From Paramyrothecium sp. XJ0827 (Eukaryota > Ascomycota > Sordariomycetes > Hypocreales > Stachybotryaceae), in assembly GCA_020881915.1 (NCBI GenBank), contig JAJFPB010000004.1, forward strand, positions 4,836,001 to 4,900,000: a stretch of 64,000 bases of DNA, written 5' to 3'. The notes beneath the pieces were generated by a model. The model saw nothing but the letters and a program-made list of their open reading frames with translations. It made no database searches and was not told where the DNA came from. How positions within the stretch are numbered: position 1 is the stretch's first letter; the number at the start of each line of letters is the position of its first letter. A program made the position numbers and the translations under genes. This document shows, piece after piece, positions 1-9,624 of this stretch.

Positions 1-101
1 AGGACCTGAAATTTTCTGAAAGATTTCCATTCTTCTCATCATCTCAACTGCTTTTCTTCCTCAGCTCACCCAGCCTCCACCAACCTCAACTACACTCCAA
101 C

Positions 102-665
102 ATGCATTTCACATCTGTCGCCACTTTTGCCGTCACGGCTATCTTGTCCTTGACTAGCGGTGCTCTTGGTGCGCCAACTCAGTGCCCTACCGTACCGATT
201 GCCGGCCCGTTCTACATTACCATTGTGCCCGCAGATGGATCTGCACCCTATCCTGGCGATGTCCAGACTGTCTCGCGTGCAGTAGACATTCTGTCCTCTG
301 CCTTATCCTACCGGCATCAGTTCACCTTTGATTCGTAAGTGCGCGCGATTCTGTTCACGGGCTTCATCTAACGATGTTTCAGGACCACGAAGCGACTCAT
401 TCCCGCCCATTTGCCAACTCAGCCGAACTGGAAGATCACCCCTGGCCAGACTCTGGCCTTTGGCCTAGAGGGCGGGGCCGGCGACAAGCTGGAGCAGGTG
501 GTGAAGAACTGTGCTGTTTACATCATCAAGGCGGGCACCGCAGCTGACGGCGTCAACGGCTGGTGGTCCGTTCCCAGCACTGGTTTCGCTGTCGGTGTCG
601 AGTGGCAGGGCAAGGGCAGCACTCGTGCCAACGCTGCTCTGCGCATCAGCACTACTCCCCCTTAA
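102..665 (+). CDS. small secreted protein, unknown function
   Basis: Two exons (102-334 and 383-665) joined across a 48 bp GT-AG intron give 171 residues. The join keeps the frame (codon TC|G). The first 23 or so residues are a clear secretion signal: Met, a hydrophobic run and an Ala-Leu-Gly-Ala cleavage region. The mature part is short, has no further membrane segment and carries only two cysteines in the stretches I can read, so it is not a typical cysteine-rich effector. I do not recognise a family. The second half is rich in Gly, Ala, Trp and Val and reads like a compact beta-rich extracellular protein. The ATG follows a pyrimidine- and A-rich leader. Gene reality is well supported by signal peptide, intron and stop; function is unknown. 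Confidence 0.75.
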
Positions 666-1966
666 ATTTCACGGTGGACTAGAAAATGCACTCGGACTCC
701 AGACATGGGTAAGGGTGGGATGTAATTGGGTGGCAGAACGAATTATTTCTTGATGATAATGATGATTACACAGTATGAAATATTGAGCAATAGAAATAGA
801 GCATCTCTTTCAAACGGGAAAGAAATGAAACGAGGAAGTATTGGTGAACAAAAGTGCCACCTCGTTCGAGTTTTCATTATTTTCATGCAACGAAACTGGG
901 CTTCCGGGTTCACAGAGGCTCGTTAGGTACCTTGAGAGTTCACAGGAGTGATTTGCCATGATGCTAGTATTCCTTGGGAAGACGTAATAGCTCGAGCCCT
1001 TTCATAGCTCTTCTTTTCTCTGAAAAAGAAAAGCGAATGGCATCTTAGGTAATATGAAAATTCGGTAGTGCCTCAAAAGACAGGCGTGTGAGTTTGTACT
1101 ATTATATCGTGTCGGGCAAACTGAGGTGAGTGGAAATTGAGCTTTAGGCGCAGCATGCTTCTAATTTGAAAGATCATTTTTAAAAATAATTCCATTTGAG
1201 CATTTTGGGGGTGACTTTCTACTCCACCGCACACTTATTGTGTTGGCCGCACAAGTAAGCAAAGTCAACAACACAGATGAGGTTTGCTAGAAAGCGTCAC
1301 ATAACGGACGGCCTCGACAGTAATACAGTAGCTAAGCTGCGCTAAAAAGCCTGAGATTCAGAGGCAATACACTTGGTTGATACGTCATAATACCCGTTTC
1401 GGTAGCTGATGCCACCATCCGTGTCCTGACCTCGGCCTCTGACTTCCATGATCTTGGACAAGCTCGCCTAGTTTTCCGAGGGCTCGTTAAAAAGCTATTC
1501 CATCCTCCTCAAGATTCTGGCCGAAAGCACTCGTGATTCCATAAGACATGAAATGGAAGGGTTTACTCGAGGCAAAGCTTTTTGGAACTCCATGGGACTC
1601 CAATTTGGGGGTTGTATCGTGCAAAAGAGCCCTCTGGCATGGCGTCAAGGACCGCAACGAGCCACTATCCTGGGCTAACAAGACGGTTGAGTCATACCGG
1701 ACGTGGAGTAACACAGATGCGAGAACAAGGCTCCTCTGAGTTTAGGCATGAAAAATATGGAGGAGACTCTTGATTAGTTAGAAACCAAGCTAGCACAGCC
1801 GAGTTAGAAGAGTCATTTTGTGGGGATGATGACACAGAAACGTTTCCAAGTAATCATACCGTTGGAAGGTTTGAGGTGTCGAGTTTAGTCTGCTTTGTCG
1901 TAGAAGGCCGTTGGCTCTCGCTCCAACTCTTCGAGTAATTCCAAGACGCCGTAGGAAGCCATAATC
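666..1966. other. intergenic stretch, no gene seen
   Basis: About 1.3 kb between the small secreted protein gene and the 3' end of the acyl-CoA dehydrogenase gene. The open frames here are short, overlap on both strands and show no recognisable motif or splice pattern. I see no RNA gene. Confidence 0.6.
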
Positions 1967-3497
1967 TTACAGCTTGCCATGCTTGGCACCGAGCCCGGTG
2001 GTTTTGTACCCGAAAAGATAACCTGCTACCTTCCTCATCTGAACTTCTTCGCTGCCCTCTGTAATTCGATATCGCCTGAAATGCCGCCATATATGCTCAA
2101 ACGGATAATGTCGGCTGTATCCGTTGCCTCCGTGTACCTGGATTGCGTTGTCTGCGGCCTGCGTGGCGAGGCGGTTGGCATAATAGTTGCACATGCTGAT
2201 CTTGTGCCCAAGCTGCTTCTCAATGGCTACCCATGGTGGAATTTTGGTACTGTTTTGATATTCTCGCTGGATGACATCCATCTCGTTACTTGACCGAAGG
2301 ATGAGGAGGCGTACTGCGCGTAGAATGAGAGGGTTGTATGGAAATGGCCTTGCAACGGTTTACTTACACATCTCTACTTGCGTGGAAAGCTCCACCAATG
2401 GCCACTGAATGGCCTGATTCACCGCCAAAGGCTTCCCAAACACCACACGCTCGCCAGCGTAAGCAACGGACCGGTCAATGCAGTATTTTGCCGCACCACA
2501 TGAGCTGGCCGCCTGGCGAATGCGGTTCTCATGTGCGAAGGTTTGGGCTATGGCAAGTCCGTTATTCAGAGGGCCAAGTATAGCGGTATTTGGCACTCGA
2601 ACGTCCTTTAGCAGGATGGTTGCATGGTCGGTCGGCATGTTGAGTGTGTATTCGTATGACTGGATGGTAATACCAGGCGTGTGCCGGGGCACGATGAAAG
2701 CTGTAATACCCTGGGCAGAACCAGGCTTACCGGAGGTTCGTGCGAAGATGAGGAAGTGAGTAGCAGAATGAGCACCTGTCTGCCACTTCTTATTGCCGTT
2801 GATGACGAAGCCCTTGGTGCCGTCGTCGAGCGTTAACCTGTGATGGCGTGATATATATGCAGGGTCGAAAAATGATGGGTTCAAGGGGGTATTAAATTTA
2901 TGAGATCTTGGATTACTTACGCTTGGGCTTGGGTATCCATATGCGTTGCATCGCTACCATGATGAATTTCTGTCAAGCCAAAGGCCATGCCTAGGTAAGA
3001 TGTCAGTGATCTGGAACTAGAAGCCTAGGTGATTGTGACTCACGAAAGGTGCCTGCAAGGCGAGCTGGAATGAACTCGTTCTTCTGCTTCTCATTTCCCC
3101 AATGATATAGCATGAGAAAATCTGGGAAGTTGCCCACGACGCTGTGCTCATTCTGCAAGTCATTCGCGAGGCTCACACCACCACCATAATCAGGATGAGA
3201 AGCCATGTGGTAGCGCAAGGCGCACATCCACAGGTTGGAACCATCCTGGCCGCCGTACTGCCGCGGCAAGGGAAATCGGTAGAAGCCGGCCCCATCTGCG
3301 ATTGTGCGGGCGCGGGTGAGAAGGGCCTCCCACTCTGGACACGGGAGCCCTTCATTGTCCCATTGTGTACGGGATGGCTCGCGCCGATGATCAAAGAATT
3401 GGATATTTTCCTCTTGTATGGGCTGGATCCTGGTTTTGATGAACGTATCCAACCGGTCGATGTATTCTTGTAAACTGAGTGGTAGCTCGAAGTTCAT
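1967..3497 (-). CDS. acyl-CoA dehydrogenase (ACAD10/ACAD11-like)
   Basis: Four exons read right to left: 3497-3044, 2990-2921, 2837-2368 and 2313-1967, giving 446 residues. Introns are 53, 83 and 54 bp and all phases agree. The order is that of a flavoprotein acyl-CoA dehydrogenase of the ACAD11/FadE group: an N-terminal helical region with QYGGQDGSNLW, the FGLTE...HHGSDATHMDT flavin segment near residue 155, NGNKKWQTG, the NMPTDHA loop, ENRIRQAASS, FGKPLA and the C-terminal QVHGGNGYSRHYPFEHIWR block. It should oxidise an acyl-CoA or phospho-acyl-CoA with FAD. I place the start at 3497: the frame runs further upstream, but only to a GTG, and 3497 gives the usual family N terminus. The protein ends in GKL, a weak PTS1-like tripeptide. 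It is transcribed divergently from the APH-kinase gene, its expected partner. Confidence 0.9.
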
Positions 3498-3881
3498 CGC
3501 TGCCCTTTTGGATTGCCGCCTTGAAATGTCTTGAACGAATTCTTCAGAGTTGGGCACCTTTAGACTGATGAGTTATGAATTGTGATGAATCTGGCAATCC
3601 TTCTTCGACTTTTGTGGATTGCCATCATTGCCCGCCAAGCCAATGGCCAAGGGGCGTCATCTGCGGAGAACCAGGGGGCGGGGTGCGGCGATGGAAAGCG
3701 GGGGCAACCGTGCCTCGGCATGCATCCATGCTCAGCTCATATCTCATGAGTAAAGGCTCCTTGTCTTATCCTAAGATGGGGTGATAGAGGAATGGTACAG
3801 AAAGGACGCGTCTCGCTTGGCTGTTCATTAACCTCCTGCGTGTCGTCAGCTGTACCCGTATGCTTGCGGGTCGACGTCACC
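3498..3881. promoter_or_regulatory. shared divergent promoter of the ACAD and APH genes
   Basis: The 384 bp between the two start codons must hold both promoters. It contains a CCAAT box (GCCAATGG, about 3639-3646) and one CCTCGG at 3713-3718. CCTCGG is the core site of the fatty-acid-responsive Zn2Cys6 activators FarA/FarB of Aspergillus and CTF1 of Fusarium. One 6-mer on either strand in this length is expected by chance about once in five such spacers, so this is suggestive only. Confidence 0.45.
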
Positions 3882-5171
3882 ATGGCCGGACATGTAAGAC
3901 AGCCCATCAATGTAGAGGCGTTGGAGGGCTACCTAAGGCATCATGTCCCAGACATCCAGCTCCCAATAGAGCTGAGGCAGGTGAGAAGCATTGCTGAATA
4001 CAGAATCCGTCTACTCACTTGGAAACTCACGACTCAATAGTTCGGTTTTGGACAATCGAATCCGACATATCAGCTTACGAGTCCAAATGGCTCACGCTAC
4101 GTCCTGCGCAAAAAGCCACCAGGCAAGCTCCTCTCCAAAAGTGCGCACAAAGTCGAGCGAGAGCATCGCATTATCACAGCTCTCGGCCAGACGGATGTCC
4201 CCGTTCCAAAAGTCAGTTGAAGAAAACTCGTGCTTAATGACTGCGTGCAACGAGCGAACTGCTCACTGTGATGGTGTCAGACATACTGCCTCTGTAGTGA
4301 CGAAGCTGTAATTGGAACCTCATTCTATATCATGGAGTTCTTGGACGGCCGCATTTTTGAGGATAATGCTCTGTCAACGGTGACACCTGAGGAGTGCACG
4401 CTACTATGGAAAGCTGCTGTGCACAACTTGGCCAATTTCCACCGGGTCAACTATCGAAGAATTGGGATGGAGAGCTATGGGAAAAGCGAAGGGTTTTTCG
4501 ATCGGCAACTGGCAACCTTTACTCAGTTATCTATTGTAAGTAGAGTTCTTCTTCTAAACGTCACTACTGCTGACCGTGTTCATTTCCAGAGCCAGAGTAA
4601 AGCGGTACATGCGGATACGAAGTCGCCGGTAGGAGACATTCCTCACTTTAGCGAGTTAGTGCAATTCTTTACCAATAAGAAGCTGCAACCAGAAGAGCGA
4701 GCGACTTTGATTCATGGGGATTACAAACTTGATAACATGGTGTATCACAAAACAGAGCCCAAAGTGATTGGGATACTGGACTGGGAAATGAGCACTGTTG
4801 GCCACCCTCTCTCCGATTTGGCCAACTTTCTTCAACCATTTTTCACTGTCGACTTACACCCAAAGTACATGAGTGACAATTTCCTCCCAGGTATCACACC
4901 GGGGTTACCGACAGCGGAAATGCTCATTGTCTGGTATGCGCAAGCGGCAGGTTGGGATCCTCGACCAGAGCTGGGTTGGGCTATGGCCTTCTCAGTATTC
5001 AGATCAGCGGTGATATGTCAAGGTATCGCGGCACGGGTGGCGACAAAGCAGGCGACTAGCGAACAAGCCCACAATTACGCCGATGCATTTCGCCCCTTGG
5101 CCGTATTTGCTAAGAGTATGGTGAGAGATTTGGAGGAAAAGGTAGCGCACAATGCACGGGTAAAGTTGTGA
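3882..5171 (+). CDS. APH-family kinase, ACAD10/11 N-domain-like
   Basis: Four exons (3882-3980, 4041-4211, 4281-4535, 4590-5171) give 368 residues. Introns are 60, 69 and 54 bp, all phase 0. The fold is the choline/aminoglycoside phosphotransferase type: a glycine-containing [12 protein letters not shown] segment near residue 34, [22 protein letters not shown] (the Lys/Glu region), [12 protein letters not shown] as hinge, HGDYKLDN at 217-224 with catalytic Asp219, and [12 protein letters not shown] with the metal-binding Asp near 239. This matches the kinase half of human ACAD10/ACAD11 and bacterial LvaA, which phosphorylate the 4-hydroxyl of 4-hydroxyacyl-CoA. The third intron is a multiple of three without stops, so it could be read through; removing it restores the family alignment. 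The protein ends in VKL. It is not a drug-resistance gene by this evidence; the family is broad. Confidence 0.88.
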
Positions 5172-5291
5172 GTGCAGAAGTTATCTGCCAATGACAAAGT
5201 CGAGTTTTCTCAGGGTTTATATACACTTTCACTGTGGTTTCCACACTTCTTCGGAATGTGGAACGTCTGATACCCTCACCTAAGCGGTGCT

Positions 5292-5930
5292 CTATGCATT
5301 TTCGACTTCTCGCCGTTGACCCTCGGCCGAATATTTTTCCTCGACGATGCGGCTATCAGACTTAAGGTGGCCCTTCTTATTCGCTACTTGTATTTTGAGC
5401 GCCAATTTAACGGGAATTTCCCCGGTCGAAAAAATGTAATCCACATCCTCGAGACGGACATTGCTCGCCTCAGCTGTGGAGGTGTTAGTACGAGCCAAGG
5501 ATGAACAATGAGCATACACGTGGTACATGAAATATACTAGAGGCACGAAAATGAGGTTAGTTACCATGAAAATAAGATAAGGTTTCCATTGCAAGCGATT
5601 CACGATAACCGGCGTTATCATGACGACGGTGAAGTTCCAAAGCCATTTGCTACTAATACCACGGCCGTGCCTCGAGTTCGAGCCTTCAACGGTAATATTT
5701 CCAGCACATAAACCCAAGGTACACAGTTCATTCTGAAGATCGATATTAACACAGGACCAGAGAAGGATTGATCGTAGATACTTACGACATGCCAAAATTC
5801 AGTTGATATAGGAAGAAGAAAGCCACCGAGCCCGAGGCAAATCTCTTCTCACGAGAAAGGCTGTTTCCGGGAATAAAATGGGAGCTCTTTTTACCATCGT
5901 GCAGAGTGATTTTACGCCCTAGGACGCAGT
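5292..5930 (-). pseudogene. MFS sugar transporter C-terminal relic, frameshifted
   Basis: Read right to left, this stretch encodes only the last third of a sugar-porter (PF00083-like) protein. The pieces are: a helix with GSVAFFFLYQLNFGMS near 5840-5780; a spliced piece with CVPWVYVLEILPLKARTRG near 5728-5665; then, one frame over, WLWNFTVVMITPVIVNRLQW, a last helix ending VPLVYFMY, and VRLEDVDYIFSTGE with a hydrophilic tail to a stop at 5292. The change of frame after the ARTRG motif means a lost base. The intron near 5519-5474 has a perfect TACTAAC branch point but, when removed, leaves the next exon out of frame. I see no N-terminal half upstream. It belongs to a different sugar-porter subgroup from the intact carrier at 9.6 kb. 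Confidence 0.75.
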
Positions 5931-6142
5931 CTCGGGTAAGCTAGGAGCGGCACTCCCCGCACCGTGTCCAGCAATGCGGGGGAAATTGTTACGAGAGCCG
6001 CGGAGGGAACCGAACGTCAATTTTATGACTCACCCAAGCGTTCCAAAGGGGAAATAAATCACTTGCGGTTGGTGCGTTCCGTTTCTATCCATTAAAGTAC
6101 TTTCCAGTTCTCTATCCAACCACGCATTTGTTCTGCTCAATC

Positions 6143-7249
6143 ATGTCGATGTCGCCTATCCGCTTGCAAGTGGCCTGCCTGTGTGCTGCTGTGTCACAGG
6201 AGGTCCAGCTGAGAGCCAAGCCGGGCTCGGATACGGTGGCTCTGTCTCTCTGTCATTGCGATACATGCCGGCATACATCAGGGCTTTTGTGCACCTCGTA
6301 TTATCCCATAGCCGCGCCCAAAATTGACGGCGCCGTCAGGGTGTACCATTCCAGTGGCACGTCTACCCGCTACTTCTGTGGTACATGCGGATGTCATCTG
6401 TTCCAATCAAAGCAAGTGGGAGGAGCTGAAATGGAATGGGGAGTGGCTACTGGAACAGTGACGTGTCTTTCCGATCGGGATTCTGCTTTTGCGAGTTATA
6501 CCTCGCATCAGCATGTTGCCGATACTGAAGATGGTGGTCTCTCGGTTTGGATGAAAGACTTCGACAAAAAGCCAGAGAAACATGAACCTAAGACAAGCGC
6601 AACTCTTACCGAGGAATTCCTTCAAGCCTCTTGCGCCTGCGGGAACGTCAGATTTCACGTTTCCCGTCCGAACGATAGCAGTCGTGTCCCAAGGCGCGAC
6701 TTTCCTGATCTTATGTTTGCGTACAAGACCACTCCAGAAAAACTCAAGCAGAATCCCGAAGACCAGAAATGGTGGATCCGGGACAACGGGAAAAAATATC
6801 TTGCTGGAACTTGTGCCTGCCGACCTTGTCGCCTCGTCTCTGGCTACGAGATCCAAACGTGGGCATTCGTGCCGCGGGCCAACATTTTCTTTCATGTCCC
6901 CGACGCAAAAGACGGAGATCGCATTGTCCCGTTGGATTTTGACATCTTGCCACCCGAAATTTTGACGACTTACACGTCGTCTTCCAACGTTGAGCGTGAG
7001 TTTTGCGGGACGTGCGGCGCTTCCGTTTTCTGGCATCACAAGGAACTTGACGATGTCGTTGATGTTAGCGTTGGGCTTCTGAGAGCGCCTGAAGGGGCGA
7101 GAGCGGAGAGTTGGCTTGATTGGTGGCGAGGAAGGGTCAGTTTTGCCGAGGATGTGGAGTATAAGAGAGTTGGCTTGGAAGCAAAGACTGCCTCGCAGCT
7201 GATCAGCGTCCTAGAGAAGGGCATGCAAGAAGCGAAGAGCCCACTTTGA
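6143..7249 (+). CDS. tandem GFA-domain (CENP-V/GFA) protein
   Basis: A single exon of 368 residues carries two zinc-binding GFA domains of the glutathione-dependent formaldehyde-activating / CENP-V superfamily. The first has CLC near residues 12-14, CHCDTCRHTSG near 37-47 and FCGTCG near 79-84. The second has CACG near 164-167, CACRPCRLVSG near 224-234 and FCGTCG near 288-293. Both sets of cysteines are complete, so both domains probably bind zinc. The family is linked to glutathione adducts of small aldehydes, but most fungal members have no proven reaction. The frame opens at a TTG further up; I chose the first ATG at 6143, which puts the first metal ligand about 12 residues in. The gene stands alone on this strand, next to a transporter relic. 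A role in detoxifying reactive carbonyls is inference. Confidence 0.85.
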   Translation: MSMSPIRLQVACLCAAVSQEVQLRAKPGSDTVALSLCHCDTCRHTSGLLCTSYYPIAAPKIDGAVRVYHSSGTSTRYFCGTCGCHLFQSKQVGGAEMEWGVATGTVTCLSDRDSAFASYTSHQHVADTEDGGLSVWMKDFDKKPEKHEPKTSATLTEEFLQASCACGNVRFHVSRPNDSSRVPRRDFPDLMFAYKTTPEKLKQNPEDQKWWIRDNGKKYLAGTCACRPCRLVSGYEIQTWAFVPRANIFFHVPDAKDGDRIVPLDFDILPPEILTTYTSSSNVEREFCGTCGASVFWHHKELDDVVDVSVGLLRAPEGARAESWLDWWRGRVSFAEDVEYKRVGLEAKTASQLISVLEKGMQEAKSPL

Positions 7250-9624
7250 GAGCTTCAAAGACATAGATCGAATCTTCTACCACGTAACAGCAATATGAGG
7301 ACCTATTTGAAGCGATATCTCAATAATCCCTTTTCAGTCGCGCCGGCGATTCTCTGGCGACAGCGATATTGAGGCTGATCCAGGCTTAAGACTCCTGATC
7401 AAACTCTCAGCAAAAGTTGGATTGATTTGCAGTAATACTCACCTTGAGAGCGTCTGGTTTTTTATGCTATCATATGCATCATAATGCTGCCGATATAGGA
7501 CGAGAAAATCGGCGAGATTGTCGGCCGCCTCCTTTCCAGTGACGCTGTTTCAAATTTTGCGTGAATGATCGCCCAGATCGTAACACAAGTAGGCCTGATT
7601 TAAGTTGAAGACAGCTCATTGAACTTATGTAATGTAAATGGATGCGACGTTATCGTTTGTTCAGTGCATGGAAGCTCTCGTCTAGGGCCTGACTCCAGAC
7701 GCCCATTGTGAATATAGGAGGATGGGCGGGGCATCTTATGATGGCATATTTCCTTGTCAGAGTGTAGGCACTTCAGATGCCCGAACCAATGAAGCCCTGC
7801 CATCCATCGGCATAATCCGAGCCACAAAATACAAGTCGCCACGCCGCTTTTGCAACTCCTCATAGTACTCTTCGATATAACCGAGTCCCGGCACCGGCAT
7901 CACGCCGCCAGCGGAGGGATCGTCCGACCAAAGACCTATATATGCAGATGTGACCCGACGACCATCGGGCCTGAGAGTCAACCATCTTGACGGTGTCGCC
8001 GCCGTTCCCAAGCTCGCATCTGGATGAATCAACAATGCAAAAGTCTCACCATGATCTTTAACATCGATAAAGCCGCTATAGAAAAGCATACTCCACAACT
8101 TCGCAGAAGCCCTGGAGCCTTTGCACAAGTCCAGTGAGGTTTTGCAGATCATTTTGTCAGTTCTGGCGAATGTGATTGATCAGTCAAACTAATTGGGGAT
8201 TTTTGACTCATTGCGAATCCCAAAATTCATCGGCTTGTACCGTGTTCAAGGTAGAGGAGCTGCCGGTTCGCGAATGGAACACAGATTTGACCATACGTCC
8301 GGGGATCGTTCATGATCGCAGAGACACGAAGCTCACGATGCCTGACCTTTCTACCATTTTCTTTGTATCATTTGGCACAACTTCTGTTTTTTCACCACTT
8401 TCATGTCTCATAAACTGTACAAGTTGGGAGTCAAGCGCCCTCTGCACACTGTACGAGCAGTTTGTGGTCAGCCCGAATCCTCTGCCGGAGGGAGTCACTC
8501 TGGCTAATAACGCAGCTTATCACAGGTACCGATGGTGGCGCAGGGCTTGGAACAAGGCGCTAATTGCTCAGGCTAAAGTCACATGTGTGAAGATTGATCA
8601 TCGGCGGTCGCTGAACGAAAGGGAGCCCCGCAGCCTCAAAGATGCGCTGTGGGTTTTCTTCCGTCTTCATCGATGTAGTCCTCGTTGGCTTGACTGGCTA
8701 CGACTATGTCATCAAGTTCCGCCGCGGACGCCAGGACCTTGGGAAGATTGGCTTCATAACTCCTAATACCAGTCTGATGAACGGTGAAATGAGGCGTGCG
8801 GCGAAACCAAGTCACGAGTTGGACTTCCAAGTAATCATCCCGCGACAACTATCGTATTTTTCATAATATTATCTAGTTTGTTTGATCCCAAAGGAAACCC
8901 AGAAGGACCACCAGCTCTCCATCGCAGGGTCCTCCATCGGAGGGTGTGTACAATGTATCTCAGCGAGTTAGGTTTGGGTGACCCTTGATGTAATCACTGC
9001 TGGGCAGGTCGTAATCGGTCGGAGATATGAGTTCTAAATCCGATGGGAAGAGAGCCACGACTTTGGTCAAGTTGGTTTCTACGTCGGTCAAAGTAGCTGG
9101 TCAGGTGCATGAGATGTCCTCTGCCCTGCTTTTGAATCGCTTATGAAGCGGTGATCTTCGGATTTAACATGAAAACAGCCCCGAACGCCGAAAGAAATCA
9201 AAGGTTTCCAGGGGTCTACGGCCTTTGCGCGAAGCTAGCTGATATGCTTAAACCGACCATGCAGCTGTCACATCCCCGTCGGTATCTTATTGGTGGAAAC
9301 AGGTCTCGATCGAAGGATGTTGGCTTAGATGTTCTTGGCACTGTGATTTATGAAGCTATTGGCTTGTCTCAATCCGTGCTGCCCTGCCATCAGTCGTGCC
9401 TCAATTCTGCAGACGGATCGTGTTTCTCCGCGAAATGCACCACACGGAAGAGAGCCCGAGACAGCCATGTGAGCTCCATGGACGTTGGTGGCTTCACAAG
9501 GACTCTTGAATCGTCCCGTGCAAGGTGCATTAAAGGCAGACACAGAGCCCAAAAATGAACCGCAGAGCTCGTCCAACGCTACAAGCAATTGTTCAGCTCG
9601 CACAAGGAAGGTGCATTGTTCAAG
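7250..9624. other. unresolved stretch, possible gene relics
   Basis: About 2.4 kb without a gene I can name. On the minus strand two frames look coding-like: 8848-8636 (with WFRRTPHFTVHQTGIRSYEA) and 8152-7757 (with YIEEYYEELQKRRGDLYF). I could not join them by good splice sites into one product, and stops interrupt the region between them. They may be remains of one gene or chance frames. Confidence 0.35.

Noticed and set aside
3003..3557. Start of the acyl-CoA dehydrogenase at 3557
   Set aside because: The codon there is GTG and the added residues do not match the family; the ATG at 3497 does.
4332..5171. A drug-resistance aminoglycoside phosphotransferase
   Set aside because: The fold is shared, but the sequence character and the divergent acyl-CoA dehydrogenase point to the ACAD10/ACAD11 kinase group.
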